NCBI GenBank assembly: GCA_964057225.1
Contig: OZ059896.1
Span: forward strand, 10,354,001-10,418,000
Reading direction: 5' to 3'
Source of the DNA: Auanema rhodensis
Taxonomy: Eukaryota > Nematoda > Chromadorea > Rhabditida > Rhabditidae
Length of the DNA: 64,000 bases
Shown here: in pieces, positions 1 through 8,668 of the stretch
Layout of the letters: every line of letters starts with the position of its first letter
How positions within the stretch are numbered: the stretch's first letter is position 1
Made by a program: the position numbers and the translations under genes
The notes under the pieces: generated by a model
Database searches by the model: none
What the model saw: only the letters and a program-made list of their open reading frames with translations
What the model was told of the DNA's origin: nothing

Positions 1-511
1 ATCTTATCACTTTGTTCTCTTGCTTGGTCGATAATGAACATTTCATTTAGTTTTTTTTCCTACTAATATGATTATAAATATTGTCTTTTACTTTAATCTG
101 CGTCCGAGTTATATTTTAACTATTGAACCGTATTGTTTCACACATTTTTTGTCAATTCTCATTTAAGATTCCAACTGATCCAAAGAAGCATTATGACAAC
201 TTCAACTACTAACGAATACATAAAAATAGTTAGTTTTTCACCACTTCCGCAAACTTTTAAAAAATTGCATAAATTATCGATAAGAGTTCATAGCTATTTT
301 AATTAACCTGAGGCATTGTTTGATTACACAGTTCCTGATACATTTTTATCTGTAAAGAACGCGACGCGTACTTGCGACCATTCATGCTGCGAAAAGCAAA
401 CTTTATTTCCTTATTTCCAGTATGCGCTAACTTTTAATGATATCTTGCGTTCTAACCATATTTCATAGTTTATACATTTTTTAGGCTAACATAAATTTGC
501 CCGAGTATTCA
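1..511 (+). promoter_or_regulatory. 5' flank of dnj-14
   Basis: AT-rich DNA with no convincing coding frame on either strand. Acceptor-like sites (TTTCCAG near 420 and TTTTTTAG near 484) precede the dnj-14 start, so part of it is probably 5' UTR, a non-coding first exon or a trans-splice site. No TATA box or known operator was recognised. Confidence 0.4.
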
Positions 512-1629
512 ATGGAGGATCGATCAACTGATAATACTCCTGATAGCCCACAGCATCAGAGTACAGAGTGAGTAGTTTTAAGAGTGTGATACTTAATTCC
601 CCTATGCATTGTCTATTTCAAATTACTCCCTTTTTTGCTATGGGGTTATGCAAATTTTATAGTCAATTCACTGAATGTATTTTATTATTTTTGCTTTCCT
701 CTGAAAAATATGATTAGGTTGGCATTTTAACTTTTTTTTTGTTCCTACTTTGCTTAATTGAAATTTTTCAGCACTAAAGGGCTTCATCTTTACTCAGTTT
801 TGGAAATTGACAAGAAAGCAACTGAAGATGATATTAAAAAAGCTTATAGAAAGTTGGCTTTGAAATACCATCCTGATAAAAATTTGGATGGAGATCCAGA
901 GAAAACTGAAAAGGTTTGTCTCTAATATTTCATATTATTTTATGTTTTTTTAACATTTTGTTTCAGTTCAAGGAAATAAATTATGCAAACGCAGTGCTAT
1001 CAAATCCCAAGAAACGAGCAGTTCGTTTATTATTTTAACGAAAATCTATATAAGACTTTTAGATATACGACGAATTGGGAGAAACAGGCTTGAAGCTAAT
1101 GGAACAATTGGGTGAAGATAATGAAACCATTTTGAATTGGATGATTAAGCCATGGTTCAAAGTATGACGGAAAACATGTGCTGATACATATATGATATTT
1201 CAGTGGACTTTCGGCATTATCGGTTGTGTAACGCTAGGATTCTTCTGTGGCTGTTGTGGTTGCATGTGTTGTTGTAAGTGTTGCTGCAATTTCTGCTGTG
1301 GAAAATATGTGCCAAAAGATCCAGATGAAGTATGGAATCACTTAAATTTTTTCTTTTCATCTATACTTTTCAGATGTATCAAGCATCAGATATGGATGAA
1401 ATGGAAAGAGGTGATAGCCCTCCCATAGTGGTTCAGCCTGATGCAAGCTCAATAAGAGGGCCAAATGGAGAAGAACCTGTTCGAGTATGTCTACATATAT
1501 AATTTTTTCTTCAACATAAAAGTCGAAATTTTGACAAAATTCTTTTAGCCAGCAGTAATAGCAATGCCTCCCCCACCTGAAGCTGGAGGATCGAATATCT
1601 ATGGGTCTATGGACGAAAATAGATCGTAA
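512..1629 (+). CDS. dnj-14: Cysteine string protein (DnaJ/Hsp40 co-chaperone), DNJ-14
   Basis: Six exons (about 512-567, 772-912, 965-1017, 1062-1159, 1204-1328 and 1374 onward, the last part split again near 1483-1549). The J domain is complete: a helix II region [16 protein letters not shown] with the HPD motif that stimulates Hsp70 ATPase, followed by the linker. The diagnostic feature is the cysteine string at 1240-1300, where Cys pairs and triplets ([18 protein letters not shown]) would be palmitoylated to tether the protein to synaptic vesicles. The C-terminal tail is acidic and proline-rich, ending GSMDENRS. Members of this family work with Hsc70 and SGT to keep SNARE proteins functional at nerve terminals. 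Length (about 200 residues) fits the family. Start chosen as the first ATG in the J-domain frame. Very secure. Confidence 0.95.
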
Positions 1630-1743
1630 AAGTCTAACATGGATCTGTCAACTCTAATTTATATTTTTATAGCTAATTCATTAAGGCGATGAAGTTAATA
1701 TTTAAATTAGTCATTCCTTCTGTCATTATCATTTCACTTAATA

Positions 1744-2113
1744 TTAGGTATGTGCAATGAAAGCGGCCTAACTATTATTTTCTAATTTTAAGACAAATTA
1801 TTCAGTAACTAACGTGAGTTCGGAAATGCCAAAAGTTTGAACTTTTTAACAACCAAATTTAAATTTAGTTTACCTTAAATAAAACTTAATTCTTTTGATT
1901 AATCATTTCCGAACGTCTTTTGAAATTTTTGAAGATGCCTGAGAAACTGTTATGAATGATTAGTGCAAACATTGGAAAATGAGGGAAATTGCTTTTGTTT
2001 TCAAAGTAATTAATAATTTGTCATAGTTATCAATGACAACAATCAAAGTTATTTGCTTTTTCATTATAGTATGTTTTCTTTAAAATAGTTCCGCTTTCAT
2101 TTGAAATACCTAA
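1744..2113. mobile_element. MITE, mariner/Tc1-like, 370 bp
   Basis: Two arms form an imperfect terminal inverted repeat. The left arm begins TTAGGTATGTGCAATGAAAG and the reverse complement of the right arm begins TTAGGTATTTCAAATGAAAG; both continue with CGG, matching at 19 of 23 positions. Each end abuts a TA dinucleotide (1742-1743 and 2114-2115), the target duplication expected of Tc1/mariner elements. There is no transposase frame. A second, internal inverted repeat pairs TTCGGAAATG (1819-1828) with CATTTCCGAA (1904-1913). It lies 115 bp after the dnj-14 stop codon, so it may be in that gene's 3' UTR. Read directly from sequence; copy number elsewhere is unknown. Confidence 0.72.
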
Positions 2114-2115
2114 TA

Positions 2116-4148
2116 TTATATTTTACTAACGTGATGTTGGTGCAAAAATTTTATCGTGATAACTTGCTTACTGCTGGTATCACGAGAATTTATGCCCAAA
2201 GTTTTTGTCCATGTCATCCTCTGTACGCGTTTAGACTGAGAAACTTATTATTTTTTGTATATCAGATATAGGTGTTTTATAGTAACTTTATATCTTGTAT
2301 AATACCATTGTAGAAATTGCTCATTTTCTGTTGTCAATATCAATTTTATTCAACAAACTCGTTAAGCTTTAAGCCTAATTTGTCTTGTTTTTATCTTCAG
2401 TGTTTTTTGACTCGTCAGAAAAAAATTGACTTTTAATTGAGTAAATTTTCTCTATTTCATTAAAGGTAGCAGTTCTACGGATCAAAATGAAATACGATTA
2501 AATCAATATCCATTGATATATGCTCAAAAGGAAGCTATCTGTATAGTATGAATTACGAAATGATTTAAATTATTATGAAACTGCTGTTTTTGATCAAAAT
2601 CCAGAGTCTCGATCATTGGAAAGTGCTAGCTAACGGAACCTAATCATGCGAGTTCTTTCATAATTATCCTAATAATCAATTTGGCAACCTGATGATCCCA
2701 TGTTATTCGATACTATTTTATTGTTTGAGTCTTAATTGAGATCAACTATACGCATGTTTATAAACAAATTGCCAGTCATTATTAACATTGACAGCAATTT
2801 ATCAAGACAATATTAGTCTCATTCCGCTGTTCCTGATGAACCATGTGCATTGCATTAGAATGAATTCTTTGGATGCAGACTTTCGTTGTAAATTTCTGTT
2901 CTAGCTGTTGCTGTTGTATATTTTATTTTTAAAACAGATCCTTCCTGGAACGCATATTTCCACTCTTGCGCTGATCTGTTGGATCTGGCTGCATCTCCGT
3001 TGAACCGTTTATTCAACATGAGATGCCACATGTGCTTCGGAAATCTGACTGAAATGAACGAAATGGAAAATAATTAAACAAAAGAGATGAGGGACAGCAT
3101 AGCTACATCAACGATTCATTTCATAAGTTCATTCGGGAGATGGCGATAGTATTAAAAGATTTGGTGCTGAGCATTGAGCATATATGTATGTATGTATGTA
3201 TGTATGAGTTACATTGTAAAGCGCGCATTAGTCAGCTTAATTTTTTTCCAGAATAGGTTTTTTCTGCAACGAAAATCAGATTCATTGATGTTGGCACGTG
3301 TGTTTTTCACTTTCCAATACTATTCATGCTATTGATCGGGCAAAAACTTTCAGCCAAATCAATCAGATATATTGTACACTTATTCATCAAAAAATTTGTT
3401 ATTATATAAATTCTTCTTTTGTTTCTCATTTTTGTCTAATTTTATTTTAAATATTTATTGGAAATCATCTGAATATGTTTAATTCCGCTTATTTTAATCC
3501 TTGACATTACATTATCCGACATTTATTTCTTTTCGATAAGTAATCAGCCCCATCTTTTCGTCCAAATGTTTTGTTTATATTTCTTTTATCTCGAACTTGT
3601 CAGCATCATCATCTCCGTTGCTGCACAAGATGGTGATTATTGTCTTTTACAGTCGCAATAGAAGGGGCGGGTCAAATCTATGTCACTCCGGAAGATCGCC
3701 AAAGGGGAGGAGGCTAGAACACGATGTTCAAGACAAGACAAGCCATACCAATCTGAGGTGGCAGAAGAATGACGCCAGCTGTTGCAATCATTCGTCAGCA
3801 AGAAGAATTTTCTTTTTTTTTATGTTCAGTTTCACAAATTGACAGTTAAACAAGAATGGTTAGTCAGCGTTTGTTGAATCACTCATTAGAACATTCATTT
3901 ATTCATTTTCTTTACCATTGACGTATTTTGTTATATTGCCTTATATTCAGTTGAACCAGAACTTTTAACTTCAACTGATTATCCAACCTATCCACGATTT
4001 TGATTGTCTTTTTGCTCGTCTCCCTGATAGCAGACGACCAAAGACAATCGAAGCCGAGGATTCTGGTGGATTGTTTTATTTAAGATAATTTTTTTGTTCT
4101 TCGTAATTCTGAATTTCTGTACATATATAAAAAATATTTTAATGGAAT
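2116..4148. other. 2-kb unassigned region between dnj-14/MITE and rdl-1
   Basis: No gene can be assigned. Open stretches stand out: 2133-2270 (+, 40+ codons from an ATG), 2462-2560 (+) followed by a GTATGA donor, 2940-3077 (+, 45 codons after an AAAACAG acceptor, ending at TAA), and a GC-richer island at 3600-3790 open in more than one frame on both strands. On the minus strand the island contains a short frame with LPPQIGMACLVLNIVF. None could be chained into a consistent gene model or matched to a family, so these may be lineage-specific exons, pseudogene pieces or conserved regulatory DNA. Confidence 0.35.
3184..3206. repeat. (ATGT)n microsatellite
   Basis: Uninterrupted ATGT tetranucleotide array of just under six units in the unassigned region downstream of dnj-14. 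Confidence 0.9.
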
Positions 4149-5321
4149 TTATACAATATCACTTATATCTCTGAATGTAATACTTCCCAACGATCGGGTA
4201 GATCCAAGCGCATGGTTGGAATCAGATACCTGAAAATGAAAAAAATATGTTGAACGTAAAATATAAGATGTTTCTAGGTTACACAAATATAGGATGGATT
4301 ATAAAACATAAATGTTAGCTATTGAATATTTTGAATCACAAATAATAACATACTTTCGATAGAGTGGAAGAACTTCTAACGTATTTGTTGATCACATCAT
4401 GAACTGTTGCTGGATGACGAGGTCTACTGATCACAGTATGATGAACAATTTCAACAAAAAGTCCAATAATAGCATCGCGTGTCATTTGATTCTTAAAAGG
4501 AAAGTGTTTTGTTTTAACATCTCCTACATAGAACTTATAATAATATTTATTTCTTTGAAAATTGAATATAATGTTTTGATAACAAATGGAATTTCCAAGC
4601 TTTGAGAAACTATGTTAAACAAAATGTCATCAAAATATTATAAAGGAAATATCAACACCGTTCCCAACCATAACAAAACCTTTCGATTCCATTATACAAA
4701 AGACTGGATTTTAAAAAAACCTTTAATTTCTCGTGATAAGAGCTCATAATGTGTGCCCATTCAGCAGGCTTTACTCGATCGCAAGCCCGATCCAATCGTG
4801 ATCTTTCCTAGAAAATATTATATATAAATTGTGCTTTAAAAACGTGATAGATTAACTAACAGCGGCAGTTAGATTTTTTCTCGGTTTGGCTTCACATCCA
4901 GATGATATTAACCAACTATAATCCGGAATTTTCTTCTGAAGATTATCTTCTGACTTTCTGATCTCCTACAAAAAAACAAAGTTGTGTGAATATGTGGGTG
5001 TACTGTTTAAACTATGTAGAGCTTCAAGACGCGCTACTAATCTTGAAGCCATAAGGGGATCAAAAGTCTAGTTAAATTGATGCTAGATCAATTAAATGAA
5101 AAACATAACAAAAATTAGAAGTAAAAGTAAAACTGTTTCTTATTGGGCATAAAGACGAAAACAATTACCCGCTGAGTCTCATATTCAATAACATAAGCTT
5201 CAATTTGGCTTATAATCAATTCTGCCATCATAGAATCGTCTTGATCAGGCAGATCTTTTCTATCGTCATCAAATGAACTTCTACTTCGAGGCGACGTTAT
5301 TTCGCAAATCCACTTTAACAT
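4149..5321 (-). CDS. rdl-1: Retinal degeneration 3 (RD3) homologue, RDL-1
   Basis: Five exons on the minus strand (5321-5169, 4965-4861, 4807-4721, 4491-4354, 4229-4149), every junction in phase, giving about 187 residues; human RD3 is about 195. The start MLKWI, an N-terminal helix (MMAELIISQIEAYVIEYETQ), the signature PDYSWLIS near residue 65, then AAERSRLDRACDRVKP and a second helical block (IIGLFVEIVHHTVISRP) line up with the RD3 core. RD3 binds receptor guanylyl cyclases, inhibits them and assists their export from the ER to cilia; in C. elegans, RDL-1 acts on the trafficking of the chemosensory cyclase GCY-9. The last exon (26 codons) is the least certain part, because another frame in it also looks plausible. 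Confidence 0.88.
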
Positions 5322-6172
5322 CTGATAAAATTTTTGCTTTTGCGAATATTAACAATATAGAAAACGAAAAACGAAAATATGTATTTAATAAAATAAGCTT
5401 CAATGTGTTTCATAATTATAAAATAAGATTCTTATTTCCAATTTCCTTAAGAAGGATATTATACTCCGTCATGATCGCGTACCTCAGGAAGTGGTGTTCT
5501 GAATTTAATTCAACAAAAAAAACATGAACAAGATTTAAAATGAAATGAAAATTTCCGAAAAATGTAGAATAATGAAAAAAATAATAAAAATCTGACGCCT
5601 CATGAAAGAAATATAAGTCTCCACAATAAATAGATAAGGGGGGGGGGCGTAGCCGTTGCTATGGAGCTATCTCATCAATAGATAGGCTAAAATCTTTATT
5701 ACAACCACATGAATGCGGATGATATTCCTCATTAACAATCAAAACAAAATTACTGAGTTTCATGATCCATATATGAGAGCTTGTAAATACGAGGTTTAAT
5801 CCAGAAAACAACAGAAAACAAAGCTTGAGTAATCAGAGCCTTTATTCCAAGTGACAAGGATATAGTTATTGCAGTAATTTTAAATTTTTTCCAAAAGTTA
5901 ACCTTTCAGCTTTGGTAGTTCACTTTATATGAAATTATAAGGTATACTCATCTCATAAAATAACTTGAGATCGCAAATTAGCACAAAAACATTTTCCAGA
6001 CAATCAAAAGCCATATTGAAAATTACTACATAATGCCGATGTTTCACATTTTAAACAACATTTTCTTAGCTGGATCTCTTTCTACACCTTCCTTCTCAAC
6101 GAACTGTGCCTTCCTCCTTCAAAACGTGTTTCTGTATCCAACCGAAAACATGGCTTCTCAACAGTATCACTA
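5322..6172. promoter_or_regulatory. Divergent intergenic region, rdl-1 / secreted protein
   Basis: 851 bp between two genes transcribed away from each other. It contains a run of ten G (5638-5647), an X-box-like site just beside it, and otherwise AT-rich sequence without credible coding potential. Confidence 0.5.
5655..5668 (-). promoter_or_regulatory. X-box-like RFX/DAF-19 site upstream of rdl-1
   Basis: On the rdl-1 strand the sequence reads AGCTCCATAGCAAC, which matches the RFX consensus RYYNYYATRRNRAC at 13 of 14 positions (mismatch at position 2). It lies 334 bp before the rdl-1 start codon. X-boxes drive ciliary genes through DAF-19 in nematodes, and rdl-1 is a ciliary trafficking gene. 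Functional X-boxes are usually nearer the start, so the assignment is an inference. Confidence 0.55.
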
Positions 6173-6619
6173 ATGTTTCCGTTGCTATTCCTGTTTGGTT
6201 TTTCGTTATTTTCTGTGCTATCACAAAATCCTCAAGATTGTATCCCTTATTCTACATCTGAGCAAGAATGGACTAATATTTTTCGCCACCAGGCTTATTC
6301 ATACTATTTAAAAGCCATAGAACGTCGTAATTTTAATTACGCTGTTTACAAGGATAAGTTGGGGAGAACGACGGTAAGATGTCATTCTTTTGTAAAAATA
6401 TATCACTGTATTTAGCCTTTGCCAACATTATCTGTACTATTTTTTGAGAAAGACAGACTGATCAACCCAAAAAATAATTACGTTAGCTTAAGTGAAGTTC
6501 TTGGAAAACCGAGAACTGTGGATGATGATATTGGTATGCCACTTAACCAACCCATAAACAATCACAAAGTATCGTTTCACAGATATTATCCATACTACAA
6601 TCCTTATTATCCTGTTTGA
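6173..6619 (+). CDS. Small secreted protein of unknown function
   Basis: Two exons (6173-6373 and 6416-6619) joined in phase 0 across a short intron, giving about 135 residues. The N-terminus MFPLLFLFGFSLFSVLSQ is a clear signal peptide, probably cleaved before QNPQDC. The mature part contains EQEWTNIFRHQAYSYY, is rich in Tyr and Asn, has a single cysteine, and ends in a Tyr/Pro/Asn tail (RYYPYYNPYYPV). No family was recognised; it looks like a nematode-specific extracellular protein. A likely polyadenylation signal AATAAA follows at about 6668. Confidence 0.75.
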
Positions 6620-7000
6620 TATTAATTCACGTTTAAAAAAGTTGTGACAATAATTTCAAATATTTTTAATAAAGTCTTCGATTATACACAGCAATATTCT
6701 TAAAAAAAACTAAACGTTTTACTGTAAATACTCTTATAACGATGAACTGCGCTAAGACTCAAATTTAAAGGGCGGACATATATCGCCCCACCACGAATTT
6801 CAATGCTACCGTAACGCGCAGTCTTTCACAGCTGAACTGGTGTAAACGCATTTTGGGTATTCTAGATTTCTGCAATGATGTCTGATTTATTTAGTTGATT
6901 TCAGTGTTCTTTGTCTTTTCTTCTGTTTAGCTTTTCGTGCTTCTCCCTGCTTGTGGTGGTATCATCGTCTATTGATTGTAGCTAATTTCAGGTATAAAAT

Positions 7001-8182
7001 ATGGCCGATAGAGGCGGATTCCGTGGAGGTTTTGGTGGTGAACGTGGACGTGGAGGACGTGGAGCCGGTGGAGACCGTGGTGGTCGTGGACGCGGTGGAC
7101 GTGGTGGACGTGGTGGACGCGGTGGAAAGTAAGTAACTTTTATATTATTTTTTGTTTGTGGCGGATAGGAACCACTTCGCTCTTAGCAAAAGTGGGTTGA
7201 CATATCGCCAAAACTATGGTCAGGGTATAAAGGTCGCATACTAAGCTTTCATGTTTATGGTGCATTACCAATACTTTTTACATTTAAGGGCCGGTCGTGG
7301 TGGTGAGAAGGAAAACGAATGGGTTCCAGTTACCAAGCTCGGAAGACTTGTTAAGGAGAGAAAGATCACCACTCTTGAAGAGATCTATCTTAACTCCCTC
7401 CCAATCAAGGTAAATCATAATTTTTTTTTTATACTTTGTGACGGTATAGGAACCACTTTGCTCTTAGCAAAGGTGGGATGATATATCGCCGACAGCATTT
7501 AAAAGTATCAAGGTCGCATAATAGACATTGTGTTTAAAGTGCATTACCAATATTTGTAACAATTATTTTTTTCAGGAGTTCGAGATCATAGACTTGATCT
7601 GCTCCAATCTTAAGGATGAAGTTCTTAAGATCACCCCTGTCCAGAAGCAAACCACGTAAGCTAAAGTTTAAACGGTTACAATATTTAACTTGACTTTACA
7701 GTGCTGGTCAAAGAACTCGCTTCAAGGCTTTCGTCGCCATCGGAGATCACAACGGACACGTTGGTCTTGGAGTCAAGTGCTCTAAGGAAGTAGCCACTGC
7801 CATCCGCGGAGCTATTGTTGCTGCCAAGCTCGCTGTCATCCCAGTCAGAAGAGGATACTGGGGTAACAAGATCGGACAACCACATACCGTTCCTTGCAAG
7901 GTTACCGGAAAATGTGCCTCTGTTATGGTCCGTCTTGTCCCTGCTCCTCGCGGAACTGGATTGGTTGCTGCCCCAGTCCCCAAGAAGCTTCTTACCATGG
8001 CTGGTATTCTTGACTGCTACACTGCTGCCAGTGGACAAACCGCCACTCTTGGAAACTTCGCTAAGGCCACCTATGCTGCTCTCCAGCGTACCTATTCGTA
8101 CTTGACCCCAGATCTCTGGAAGGAGGAAGAGCTCGAGAAGACACCATACCAGAGATACCACGACTTCCTTGCTCGTGCTTAA
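7001..8182 (+). CDS. rps-2: 40S ribosomal protein S2 (uS5)
   Basis: Four exons (7001-7128, 7289-7409, 7576-7655, 7702-8182). The N-terminus is the arginine-glycine repeat typical of eukaryotic uS5 ([19 protein letters not shown]), an arginine-methylation target. Then come [20 protein letters not shown], the uS5 double-stranded RNA-binding fold, and the conserved [19 protein letters not shown] loop; the protein ends LARA. uS5 sits at the mRNA entry side of the small subunit and affects decoding accuracy. An acceptor (GCTAATTTCAG, ending 6991) nine bases before the ATG is probably the SL1 trans-splice site. Codon use is stronger in G/C-ending codons than in the neighbours, as expected for a highly expressed gene. 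Introns 1 and 2 each host a snoRNA. Confidence 0.98.
7160..7285 (+). ncRNA. Intronic H/ACA box snoRNA, copy 1 (rps-2 intron 1)
   Basis: The first hairpin closes with GGCGGATA and TATCGCC and has the inner stem CCACTT/AAGTGG around GCTCTTAGC. It is followed by an H box candidate AAACTA (ANANNA). A second hairpin has stems GTAT/ATAC, GGT/ACC and GCA/TGC, with unpaired loops that would form a pseudouridylation pocket. ACA stands three bases before the proposed 3' end, and the length is about 126 nt. Its sequence is clearly related to the element in the next intron. The guide target was not determined. Confidence 0.78.
7440..7564 (+). ncRNA. Intronic H/ACA box snoRNA, copy 2 (rps-2 intron 2)
   Basis: Paralogue of the snoRNA in intron 1. 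It keeps GGAACCACTT, GCTCTTAGCAA, TATATCGCC, AAGGTCGCATA and GTGCATTACCAATA while the linkers differ. The inner stem CCACTTTGCT/AGCAAAGGTGG stays paired with one compensating G-U change relative to copy 1, which supports an RNA fold. The H box is ACAGCA and the terminal ACA is followed by three bases. Probably processed from the spliced rps-2 intron. Confidence 0.78.
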
Positions 8183-8379
8183 TTGTTTTCAATGTTGCTG
8201 TTGGTAATGCAATGAACATTGTTGTTTATAGTAATTTATACTTTGTTGCTTTTTTTCTATTTTGAAGGATTGTACATAAGATGGGTAGACATAAACCTAC
8301 CTTTTTGTTCCAAGATATCACAAAACAACATAACAAAAGAAATGACAAAGGCTAAAATGGCAATATTAATATTTCAAAA

Positions 8380-8509
8380 TTAAAAGAGGGTAATGATATC
8401 CTTGGGTCTGAGGTCACGGTAAATGATGTTGGAGAATGAACTGTGCATCGTTGGTTTGTAAAGATGGATGGCGTGTGTATTTGAATATTGTAGGCCAGAA
8501 AGCGCGCCC
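8380..8509 (-). pseudogene. Protein kinase catalytic-loop relic
   Basis: A minus-strand frame of about 42 codons reads GALSGLQYSN at its start and contains NIIYRDLRPKDIITLF before a TAA. This resembles the kinase subdomain VIb catalytic loop (YRDLKPxNIL in AGC and LRRK-type kinases), with the catalytic Asp kept but the metal-binding Asn replaced by Asp. No flanking kinase subdomains are visible. An AG precedes it, so it could be a stray last exon, but it is more likely a decayed fragment. It lies in the gap between rps-2 and cyk-4. Confidence 0.5.
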
Positions 8510-8668
8510 TAATGCTAACATATGCAGCGGCAAGAATAAATTTTGAAATGGACGCTCTTTTAGCTCAGAAGTGTTGTGTTTACTGTGTCATTAATGTTAT
8601 GTTTTCATAATATTTTTCTATCACATATGTCTATTAGATGTTTTGAGATTGTAAGTTGTTTATAGATA

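Noticed and set aside
3640-3720. Plus-strand frame reading VAIEGAGQIYVTPEDRQRGG
   Set aside because: Protein-like, but short, without a start or matching upstream exon, and overlapped by open frames on the other strand.
5638-5647. Run of ten G as a G-quadruplex or unstable G-tract
   Set aside because: A single run of ten G is shorter than tracts known to be unstable in nematodes and has no partner runs nearby.
8391-8450. C/D-box-like motifs (TGATAT, CTGA, TGATGT) that might suggest a snoRNA
   Set aside because: No final D box and no terminal stem; the kinase-like frame on the other strand explains the conservation better.
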